NCBI GenBank assembly: GCA_903868295.1
Contig: CAIPUQ010000622.1
Location: 1 to 7,144 of the forward strand
Reading direction: 5' to 3'
Length of the DNA stretch: 7,144 nucleotides
From: an uncultured Roseiflexaceae bacterium
GTDB lineage: Bacteria > Chloroflexota > Chloroflexia > Chloroflexales > Roseiflexaceae
The translations under genes and the position numbers were made by a program. The notes beneath the pieces were generated by a model that had not been told where the DNA came from, searched no databases, and worked only from the letters and a program-made list of their open reading frames with translations. Positions 1-5,343 of the stretch are shown here, one piece after another. Numbering within the stretch: position 1 is the stretch's first letter; each line of letters starts with the position of its first letter.

Positions 1-164
1 CTGGTGACATGCACAAACGAAAACGATTCCTGCCCGCGCCACGGGTGCGCCAAAATGTAGTGCAGATGGTAGACGCCATCCAAGTAAAATGCCGCATTGG
101 GATCACCGGGCAGGCTCGGGCCGCCGGGGTGCATCAGGTGGTAGTGCAATGGTGTCTGTGGCAT
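1..164 (-). CDS. GH32-like glycoside hydrolase, N-terminal part (runs off left edge)
   Basis: The reading frame begins with ATG at 164-162 and stays open to the window edge, giving 54 codons. The N-terminus resembles the start of the five-bladed propeller domain of family GH32 (beta-fructosidases, sucrose-6-phosphate hydrolases). HYHLMHPGG is followed by GDPNAAFYLDGVYHLHY, which corresponds to the family pattern NDPNG...y.G.YHLFYQ. Asp21 in GDPN would be the catalytic nucleophile. The Asn before it and the Gly after DPN in the usual NDPNG box are replaced (GDPNA), so this looks like a divergent GH32-like subgroup, and the substrate cannot be told. No signal peptide is visible at this start, so the product may be cytoplasmic. 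The ribosome site is weak (AAAGAAA a few bases upstream). The gene points the same way as the CIA30 gene upstream, but 271 bases of repeats separate them, so a separate promoter is likely. A GH43-like or other five-bladed hydrolase is the main alternative. Confidence 0.66.
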   Translation of the reverse strand, partial: MPQTPLHYHLMHPGGPSLPGDPNAAFYLDGVYHLHYILAHPWRGQESFSFVHVT

Positions 165-196
165 GGTGATTTCTTTTGGTAGGTGTGTTCGAGGTC

Positions 197-202
197 ATTG
201 TA
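197..202 (-). promoter_or_regulatory. Possible -10 element of the GH32-like gene
   Basis: On the minus strand this reads TACAAT, one mismatch from the TATAAT consensus, about 33 bases upstream of the start codon. No good -35 hexamer lies at 16-18 bases. That position falls inside the palindrome at 217-248, so the repeat array may replace the -35 box as an activator or repressor site. This is inferred from pattern only. Confidence 0.27.
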
Positions 203-216
203 CCGTTGGATTCCAC

Positions 217-289
217 CCATAGACCCACGGCATGCCGTGGGTCTATGGTCATGCCGTGGGTCTATGGGTCATGCCGTGGGTCTTTGGAT
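217..289. repeat. 32-bp perfect palindrome plus ~20-bp direct repeats
   Basis: Positions 217-248 form a perfect palindrome with no loop, centred on GGCATGCC, with arms reading CCATAGACCCACGG. Its right arm is the first of three direct repeats that start at 231, 250 and 270 and read CATGCCGTGGGTCTATGG; the last copy has T instead of A in TCTTTGG. The spacing is 19 and 20 bases, about two helical turns. The block therefore holds one inverted and three direct copies. It lies immediately upstream of the GH32-like gene. It could be an operator array or an interspersed REP-like element; the sequence alone does not decide. Confidence 0.85.
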
Positions 290-307
290 CAGTATGCGCC
301 GATTCAT

Positions 308-345
308 GTCCAGCAGGGTCACACAGCTGTGTGACCCTGCTGGAC
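308..345. repeat. 38-bp perfect palindrome
   Basis: Every base from 308 to 345 pairs around an AGCT centre. The arm reads GTCCAGCAGGGTCACACAG. No T-run follows on either strand, so it does not look like an intrinsic terminator, although it lies downstream of the CIA30 gene. Its sequence is unrelated to the palindrome at 217-248. Its right end (TGGAC) runs into the tandem 10-bp repeat, whose units also contain GGAC. Confidence 0.85.
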
Positions 346-419
346 GTTTCGGGACATTTCGGGACGTTTGGGACGTTTCGGGACATTTCGGGACATTTCG
401 GGACGTTTCGGGACGCGAT
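341..419. repeat. Tandem 10-bp repeat, about eight units
   Basis: Consecutive units begin at 341, 351, 361, 370, 380, 390, 400 and 410. The consensus is GGGACRTTTC, with R alternating G and A. The third unit lacks its final C (9 bases), the first starts with T, and the last decays into GGGACGCGAT. The array ends about 16 bases before the CIA30 stop codon (on the plus strand), so it lies in that gene's 3' flank. The period matches one helical turn. No function can be assigned. Confidence 0.88.
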
Positions 420-435
420 GGACGCGATTTTTCGT

Positions 436-1053
436 CTATTCCTCAAACGCGCCGATGTGTTTGACCTCGAGCGCGAACGGGCCTTGTTGTTTGAATTCGA
501 TCAGCAGGCTCATCGCGCGGATGGCACTCGGGTCGACGGGCGGGGCCGTCACTTGCCGACCGAAGCTCGTCGGCACGAACGCGCTCCACGGCAGACGGAC
601 TTCTTGCCAGGTGTCTTTTTCGGTGACGAAGGTCGCCTGATAGAGCACTCTGCGCGTGTCGTTGCGCAAATAGACGCCGTATTTTTTGCCGTCGCCACGC
701 ACCTGGAGCTTGAGGCCATCGTAGAGTGCCATGGAGCGGGCCGGGTTGAAGTCGGTCTGGACTGTCGCGAAGCCACCGTTGTTTTCGAACCGGACCACCC
801 CGCTGAAAATTGCCGTCCCATTGCTGGTAGCGGTCATTGCACTCTCGCTGACGCCGCCCATGACACCGTCGTTGACGCTATACCAAGAGCGCACGGTTTG
901 TGCGTCTGCAAAATCGATCATGCTCCACTCCTGCGCTGCGCCGCTGTTGGTGACGAAATACTGTGTGCTCATATACCGTGCGAGCCCCGGAAAACGACTG
1001 TTGATGAGTGCCAACCCGATGATGACACATGCCCCTAAAATCCAATAACGCAT
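436..1053 (-). CDS. CIA30-family (complex I intermediate-associated protein 30) domain protein, membrane-anchored
   Basis: The 205-residue product has a hydrophobic N-terminal segment (about residues 4-17, WILGACVIIGLALI) that acts as a membrane anchor or uncleaved signal. A CIA30 / NADH:ubiquinone oxidoreductase intermediate-associated domain, with a galactose-binding-like jelly-roll fold, follows from about residue 44 to 203. The signature is SWYSVNDGVMGGVSES (56-71). Further family features are FSGVVRFENNGGFATVQT (83-100), LKLQVRGDGKKYGVYLR (114-130) and the C-terminal strand FALEVKHIGA (193-202). In mitochondria CIA30 helps assemble complex I; bacterial relatives are mostly uncharacterised and no complex I genes are nearby, so that role should not be transferred. 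The ATG at 1053 has AAAGGA seven bases upstream. The gene diverges from the RCC1 gene, and its 3' side carries the tandem and palindromic repeats. Confidence 0.86.
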   Translation of the reverse strand: MRYWILGACVIIGLALINSRFPGLARYMSTQYFVTNSGAAQEWSMIDFADAQTVRSWYSVNDGVMGGVSESAMTATSNGTAIFSGVVRFENNGGFATVQTDFNPARSMALYDGLKLQVRGDGKKYGVYLRNDTRRVLYQATFVTEKDTWQEVRLPWSAFVPTSFGRQVTAPPVDPSAIRAMSLLIEFKQQGPFALEVKHIGAFEE

Positions 1054-1244
1054 ACGGTGTTCCTTTTCTTTCGTACTATCGTAGCGAATCTGGGTGAGGT
1101 GTGAGTGAGTATGGAGCTCATCATAATACTACTTCGGATCGAGGTGTTTCGAACAGAATGACATATGTATGGTGTATGAATATCATCTTATTGTAAATAT
1201 TTTCTCAATAAACGAAAAACAGCGATGAGGAGAAATAGGATGAT

Positions 1245-1286
1245 TTGGCAACATATCTATTAAACAAAACATAAATCAGGTAGAAT
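1245..1286 (+). promoter_or_regulatory. Candidate promoter region of the RCC1-pentapeptide gene
   Basis: The gap at 1054-1315 separates two divergent genes and becomes clearly AT-rich from about 1150. TTGGCA (1245-1250) matches the -35 consensus at five of six positions, with a weak -10 candidate CATAAA (1270-1275) after 19 bases. TAGAAT (1281-1286) is a better -10 by sequence but has no matching -35. A ribosome site AAAGGA (1302-1307) lies eight bases before the ATG at 1316. For the CIA30 gene on the other strand, TATTAT (1123-1128) is a possible -10. None of these is firm. Confidence 0.28.
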
Positions 1287-1315
1287 ATTGTTGATTTAGC
1301 CAAAGGAAGTGAAAT

Positions 1316-3415
1316 ATGACACAGATTCGGTTGGTACGATTCGGCGTTCTTTTGTTGTGTATTTTCTCGTTTTTTGCATATGCACTGCCCAAAACTGCAT
1401 ATGCAGCGACCGACACCGTCAAAGCAGTTTCGACCTCTGCGGGAGGATCGACGTGTGCAATTATGACCGATGGAAGTTTGAAGTGCTGGGGTGATAATTT
1501 GTCTGGACAGCTCGGGTATGACGATACCGTGAATCGTGGCGGCAATGCCGGTGATATGCCGGCACTCGCAGCAGTCAATCTCGGCACGGGTAGGACCGTC
1601 AAAATGGTCAGCACCGGTGGTGAAGTTACCTGTGCCGTGCTCGATAACGGGACGCTCAAATGCTGGGGGCGAAATACGTTTGGTCAGCTCGGCTATAACG
1701 ACACGACAGACCGCGGCGGAAACGCAGGAGACATGGCAGCGCTCGGGACGGTCTTCTTGGGTGCAGGCCGCACTGCCAAGGCTGTTTCTATAGGACAAAG
1801 CCATGCCTGTGCCATACTCGATAACGGCAAGCTTAAGTGCTGGGGAAACAATTCCAATGGGCAACTCGGCTATGACGACACGACAGACCGCGGTGGTAAT
1901 CCTGGTGATATGGCAGCCTTGGGGTATGTAGCCCTCGGTGCAGGCCGGACCGCCGTCTCGGTGAGTACCGGGTTATCAGCAACCTGCGTTCTCCTCGATA
2001 ATAGCAAGATCAAGTGCTGGGGCTACAACGCGCATGGACAACTCGGGACCGATGACAGCATCGATCGAGGGGGTAATGCGGGTGATATGGCAGCTTTGAA
2101 TACCATCAACCTCGGCGCAGGTCGCACTGCACGCGCGGTCGAAACCGATGGTCTTTCGACCTGCGCAATTCTCGACACCAAACAACTGAAGTGTTGGGGG
2201 GCTAATGACGGCGGAGAACTCGGGTATGATGACCTGGTCGATAGAGGCGGCAATCGTGGCGACATGGCAGCCCTCGCTCCCGTCAATCTCGGGGCAGGGC
2301 GTACTGCCGTTGCGCTGAGCATTTCTGATCATACCTGCGTGGTGCTCGATAACAAAAGCCTCAAATGTTGGGGCGCAAACGACGCAGGTGGACTTGGTCA
2401 AGACGATACCGTTGGCCGCGGCGACAACTCCGGTGAAATGGCAGCATTGAACGTAGTGAATCTGGGTGCCGGCCGCACCGCCAAAACAGTCGATGCAGGT
2501 ATAGACAGTACCTGCGCAATCCTCGACAATGACCGGTTGAAATGCTGGGGCTATAATGGTCTCGGCCAATTAGGCCAGAACGACACCGTCGACCGCGGTG
2601 ACAAGGCCGGGGATATGGCGGCATTGCAACCCATCATCTTCACCAGCGGTGGTGGTGACGGTGGAACCACAAAGCGCCGTTGTGTCTTGGAAGTCCCCGA
2701 GAATACCTCGATGTGCGACCTCCGCTACAGTGACCTGAGCAGTGTTGATTATTCCAGTGTCGGGTGGGACTTTAGTGCCGTTGATTTTCGATACTCAGAC
2801 ATGAGTATGAGCACCTTCAGGAACATCAACTTTTCGAACTCGAATCTTGCACACGTCAATTTTGCCTATAGTGTGCTCGATGGCGTCGATTTTTCCAATA
2901 CAAATCTCGATCGGGCATATCTGCGAAATACATCAATGCGCGGCGTCATCTCGGGTGGGATTGTCGGCTCAGATCTCGATTTGCCGGCTGATTGGCGGCT
3001 CGTGCAAGGCTTTTTGATTGGACCGTTTGCCAATCTCACGAACAAGGCGATCAATAATAGCAACCTGGCAGGTGCGCAGTTGATGTATGCACAATTAGCG
3101 TATGCCAATCTGGCCAGTAGCCAACTGCAAGGGGCAGATTTGAGTGGCAGTGACGCGCGCGGTGCCGATATGAGCTATACCAACTTGTCGGGAGCAACGC
3201 TGCGCTGGAGCACCGTGATGTGGTCGAATTTCAGCTTTGCTGATCTGACCGGCGCAAATCTCAGTGGTGCATTTTTGGCAGGTGCGAACTTCCACGGTGC
3301 AAACCTGAGCGGTGCAGATTTGACGGGTGCTGACCTGACAGGGGTCAACTGGCAAGACACAATATGTCCAGACGGCACCAATAGCAATACGCACAATCAG
3401 ACCTGCGTGTATTAA
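1316..3415 (+). CDS. Secreted RCC1-repeat / pentapeptide-repeat fusion protein
   Basis: The 699-residue product starts with a Sec signal peptide: basic residues R5 and R8, a hydrophobic core at about 9-24, and a likely cut after AYA (30/31). Seven RCC1-type repeats of 58-60 residues follow (starting near 35, 95, 154, 213, 272, 331 and 389), the number needed for a complete seven-bladed propeller. Each carries C-x9-C-W-G (as in CAILDNGKLKCWG), then GQLG-like and DDTVDRGGNAGDMAAL stretches and GAGRT. A Gly/Thr-rich linker (443-452) leads to pentapeptide repeats, A(D/N)LxX-like, at about 463-678. These are interrupted at 540-570 by LPADWRLVQGFLIGPF, a break typical of secreted pentapeptide proteins. 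Cysteines 456/467 and 684/697 flank the pentapeptide part, and the tail CPDGTNSNTHNQTC is typical of this type. It is probably an extracellular binding or structural protein; the ligand is unknown. No sortase, lipobox or membrane anchor is seen. AAAGGA precedes the start by eight bases. Confidence 0.9.
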   Translation: MTQIRLVRFGVLLLCIFSFFAYALPKTAYAATDTVKAVSTSAGGSTCAIMTDGSLKCWGDNLSGQLGYDDTVNRGGNAGDMPALAAVNLGTGRTVKMVSTGGEVTCAVLDNGTLKCWGRNTFGQLGYNDTTDRGGNAGDMAALGTVFLGAGRTAKAVSIGQSHACAILDNGKLKCWGNNSNGQLGYDDTTDRGGNPGDMAALGYVALGAGRTAVSVSTGLSATCVLLDNSKIKCWGYNAHGQLGTDDSIDRGGNAGDMAALNTINLGAGRTARAVETDGLSTCAILDTKQLKCWGANDGGELGYDDLVDRGGNRGDMAALAPVNLGAGRTAVALSISDHTCVVLDNKSLKCWGANDAGGLGQDDTVGRGDNSGEMAALNVVNLGAGRTAKTVDAGIDSTCAILDNDRLKCWGYNGLGQLGQNDTVDRGDKAGDMAALQPIIFTSGGGDGGTTKRRCVLEVPENTSMCDLRYSDLSSVDYSSVGWDFSAVDFRYSDMSMSTFRNINFSNSNLAHVNFAYSVLDGVDFSNTNLDRAYLRNTSMRGVISGGIVGSDLDLPADWRLVQGFLIGPFANLTNKAINNSNLAGAQLMYAQLAYANLASSQLQGADLSGSDARGADMSYTNLSGATLRWSTVMWSNFSFADLTGANLSGAFLAGANFHGANLSGADLTGADLTGVNWQDTICPDGTNSNTHNQTCVY
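1418..2659 (+). repeat. Seven in-frame ~177-bp repeats encoding RCC1 blades
   Basis: The DNA encoding the RCC1 part is a tandem array with a period of about 177 bases (58-60 codons). Motifs such as CTCGATAA before the second cysteine, and GGTGCAGGCCGCACTGCC-like segments at repeat junctions, recur. Copies differ at many third positions, so the array is old and diverged rather than a recent amplification. Confidence 0.8.
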
Positions 3416-3433
3416 CATCACGTTGGTGTGGCT

Positions 3434-3472
3434 AGCCCCGGTTCGTTGCATGCAGCGAATCGGGGCTTTTTT
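3434..3472 (+). terminator. Intrinsic terminator of the RCC1-pentapeptide gene
   Basis: A 14-bp stem (3434-3447 with 3454-3467, including two G-T wobble pairs) begins AGCCCCG and closes with CGGGGCT. The loop is GCATGC, and a run of six T follows (3467-3472). It lies 19 bases after the stop codon. On the minus strand the hairpin is not followed by a T-run, so it should act mainly on the plus-strand transcript. Confidence 0.92.
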
Positions 3473-3652
3473 GTGCATACTGCCGAAGATGGCTGTATCA
3501 GATGTCAAACACGCAACTTCGAATATCTTCGAGGGTACTTTTGTCAGCAGTGTCAGAGGAAACCCCGTGCGTGGCGAAACACGCAATGCCGCGTTGAATA
3601 GTGGTTAACGCCGTACTATTTCTTATTAACCGAACCTGAAAACTCTGACAAT

Positions 3653-3972
3653 TTACTCCGCCCGCTGCACGACGACGCAATTGCGTTGGATACTCTGGCG
3701 AAACGCAGCGTCCGTCTTCGCCCAGTCAATGACATCGACTTTGTATGGCAGGTCAGATTCGGAGAAATCGTCTACGAGGTTTGCATGTACTGCAATGGGA
3801 AGCGGTTTTTCGCCGATGACGACAAGGTCGAGATCCGAAAACTCCTTGGCGCTGCCGGTGACACGCGATCCAAACGCCAGACCTCGTGGGTGGGAACATG
3901 CGTGGTGAGAATTGCACGTACCATTGCCAAATGTGCCGGCATGGTGCTGGGTGATGTGTGCGCGTTGTTCAT
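3653..3972 (-). pseudogene. MNT-type nucleotidyltransferase (MntA-like antitoxin), frameshifted
   Basis: The reading frame from ATG at 3972 gives MNNAHTSPST...THVPTHEVW and then leaves the family. The following sequence in another frame gives AFGSRVTGSAKEFSDLDLVV and continues to the TAA at 3653. Adding one G on the coding strand (a C next to plus positions 3877-3878) joins them as HEVWAFGSRV and yields a normal 106-residue minimal nucleotidyltransferase. The repaired protein has GS-x10-DxD (G35, S36, D47, D49) and the third acidic residue in YKVDVIDW (D80). In HEPN/MNT modules the MNT partner modifies a HEPN tyrosine with AMP and neutralises it. The start overlaps the HEPN stop as ATGA, indicating translational coupling. 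As written, the unrepaired frame ends at 3772 after 66 residues and lacks the active site. A sequencing or assembly error is a real alternative; an internal start in the second frame (4039) would give an unlikely N-terminus. Confidence 0.8.
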
Positions 3973-4382
3973 TGCTGTCGTGTTTTGAGTTGTGAGAGCA
4001 AATACCGTGCTTCTGCGATGAACGGCACAATCCCGTCAACCACTTCTCGCGCGATATCTTCGTTGTACGAGTGGCTACTGCGTGCGCGCATATCGCGGTA
4101 TGTTTTCCATTCAGACCAGGTACCGAGGAGGAGCGCGTGTTCGTTGCCTGATCGGATCAGATCTGCAAAACTCATGCTGTCGTAGACGACGGGTGTGGGC
4201 GACGTGGCTTCGAGGAACCGTTTGAGCATTTTGTGGCTGATTTCGTAGGTGAATTCGAAACGCTGTATCAACCCGTCGCGGATTTGGGCGTCACTGATGT
4301 CGCGCTGGTATCGTTCCCAACCTTCTTCGAGGCGAAACAACGCACGTTCCAGTGAATTGACATTGAGGGATTCATTGGTCAT
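3969..4382 (-). CDS. HEPN-domain nucleotidyltransferase substrate-binding protein (HI0074-like, toxin-type partner)
   Basis: The 137-residue helical protein matches the HI0074 / NTase substrate-binding HEPN family. Motifs include LERALFRLEEGWERY near residues 12-26 and IQRFEFTYEISHKMLKRFL at about 39-57. The active-site motif RARSSHSYNEDIA at 99-111 gives R99-x4-H104-x-Y106, the same form as in HepT-type HEPN RNases, in which the tyrosine is the AMPylation target of MntA. All key residues are present, so nothing suggests an inactive protein. I chose ATG at 4382, with a weak GGTG six bases upstream; an in-frame GTG at 4391 would add three residues. The stop overlaps the next start (ATGA), so the pair forms a two-gene operon with HEPN first. 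Known pairs act as toxin-antitoxin modules, while some HI0074-like proteins have only been described structurally, so toxicity is inferred. Confidence 0.88.
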   Translation of the reverse strand: MTNESLNVNSLERALFRLEEGWERYQRDISDAQIRDGLIQRFEFTYEISHKMLKRFLEATSPTPVVYDSMSFADLIRSGNEHALLLGTWSEWKTYRDMRARSSHSYNEDIAREVVDGIVPFIAEARYLLSQLKTRQQ

Positions 4383-4560
4383 CGTTTGCACCGGTACTGT
4401 CTGACTCGCGAACGAATCTGTGTTGCATTTTCTTCGTAGTATTGGGAAGTGGAGTGAATGGTCACACTATCCGGTGAACAACGTGGTATGGGTGAATGTG
4501 TGTTTTGTTTGCCAGCAACGAACTGATTTTTTGGGCCGGGAAATGTGCAGGCGGGGTGTT

Positions 4561-4620
4561 TGCGGGCGAGGCATGCCTGCGGGCGAGGCGGGGTACTTGC
4601 GGGCGAGGCATGCCTCGCCC
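4561..4620. repeat. GC-rich palindromic repeat cluster downstream of btpA
   Basis: Three copies of TGCGGGCGAGGC occur at about 4561, 4578 and 4598 (the third begins TTGCGGGCGAGGC). The last forms a perfect 20-bp palindrome, GGGCGAGGCATGCCTCGCCC (4601-4620), that directly abuts the BtpA stop codon at 4621-4623. The first copy has only a partial mirror arm (GGCATGCC) and the second lacks it (GGCGGGG). No T-run follows on the minus strand, so it is not a standard terminator, but the hairpin could still protect or end the operon transcript. The GGCATGCC core is shared with the palindrome at 217-248. Confidence 0.8.
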
Positions 4621-5343
4621 CTACGACATCCGTCGCACCACATCCATAAACGCCTGCACGTGGAGCGCGCTGACCTCGCCGGAGTCTTTGCGGGTGTTTT
4701 TGAAGGTGCTACCGACGATGGCCGCATCGGCGATGGCCAGCTTTTCGAGGGCAGTCTGTTGCGTCATGCCGGCACCAACGACCAGTGGGAACTGGCCGAT
4801 GAGGGAGCGGAACTCGCTGATTTTGGCCGTGTCGGTATCGACCCCCGTGCCCGAGCCCGTCACCGCAATGGCGTCGCAGTGTTGCATGCCGATGGCCAGA
4901 TCCTCGGCCAGGCTGCGGCCCGACAGGTAGGGCTGGTATTTGAAGCGCACGCCGCCGATGACCGCAACCGATCCGGTGCGGCGGTAGCCGTCGATCATGG
5001 CGTAGTAGGCCGGTTCGTCGGCAGGGGCGAGGTGGCCGCAGATCGAATCGACCTGCATGAACGCAGCACCGTACTGGGCGGCGAGTTGGTAGCTCTGGGC
5101 GAAATCATCGAGGACGTTGACGCCGAGGATGTACTGCGGTCGTTGTTTGGACAGATACGCCAAAACAGTGGCGACGTCGGTCGCATCGCCGTAGTAGTCT
5201 TCGACAATCATGGCGTCGACTCCACAGGCCGCGTAGATGTCGGCCTCGACGATGGCGCGTTCGAGGATGTTGTCGCGGCTGTCGCCTTTGAGGTGCAACA
5301 TGGCCATGATTGGTTTTTTGTGTCGAAAACGCTCGAGAAACAT
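4621..5343 (-). CDS. BtpA-family TIM-barrel protein
   Basis: The 240-residue product is close to the usual BtpA/SgcQ family length. Family features are KPIMAMLHLKG at 10-20 (first strand), the acidic pair E48-D49 after MIV, ILGVNVL (72-78), FMQVDSICG (95-103), AVTGSGTG (160-167), VVGAGMT (188-194) and the C-terminal ADAAIVGSTFK (205-215), which resembles a phosphate-binding end of a TIM barrel. BtpA was named for a cyanobacterial protein needed for photosystem I accumulation. SgcQ is the E. coli relative in a sugar gene cluster, and the enzymatic activity is not established. Here the neighbour is a sugar-kinase-like gene, so a role on a phosphorylated sugar or nucleoside is more plausible than photosystem assembly. 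The start overlaps the kinase stop by one base (TGATG), and a strong SD, GGGGAG, lies five bases upstream inside the kinase gene, so translation is coupled. Confidence 0.9.
   Translation of the reverse strand: MFLERFRHKKPIMAMLHLKGDSRDNILERAIVEADIYAACGVDAMIVEDYYGDATDVATVLAYLSKQRPQYILGVNVLDDFAQSYQLAAQYGAAFMQVDSICGHLAPADEPAYYAMIDGYRRTGSVAVIGGVRFKYQPYLSGRSLAEDLAIGMQHCDAIAVTGSGTGVDTDTAKISEFRSLIGQFPLVVGAGMTQQTALEKLAIADAAIVGSTFKNTRKDSGEVSALHVQAFMDVVRRMS

Noticed and set aside
217..415. CRISPR array interpretation of the repeat cluster
   Set aside because: Units are contiguous or nearly so, with no unique spacers of constant length and no cas genes in the window.
232..1038. Long plus-strand open frame (268 codons) opposite the CIA30 gene
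   Set aside because: It runs through the palindromes and tandem repeats and gives no recognisable family, and the opposite strand encodes a clear CIA30 domain with a good ribosome site.
1375..1405. Two TGCATATGCA palindromes 21 bases apart
   Set aside because: Both encode Ala-Tyr-Ala in the signal peptide with the same codons, which explains them without a regulatory role.
1205..2569. Minus-strand open frames opposite the RCC1 repeats
   Set aside because: They are antisense to a repeat-coding gene, so their apparent internal repeats merely mirror the RCC1 array.
3568..3585. Small hairpin TGCGTG-loop-CACGCA between the terminator and the MNT gene
   Set aside because: The stem is only six base pairs with no T-run on either strand, and nothing else supports an RNA gene at 3473-3652.
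3603..3631. GGTTAA / TTAACC inverted repeat downstream of the MNT gene
   Set aside because: A six-base stem with a 17-base AT-rich loop is too weak to call a terminator.
3653..4039. A continuous 128-codon frame covering the MNT catalytic motif, starting inside the HEPN gene
   Set aside because: Its first ~55 residues are rich in His, Ser and Cys, unlike the family. The family N-terminus is found in the neighbouring frame with a coupled ATGA start, so a frameshift explains the data better.
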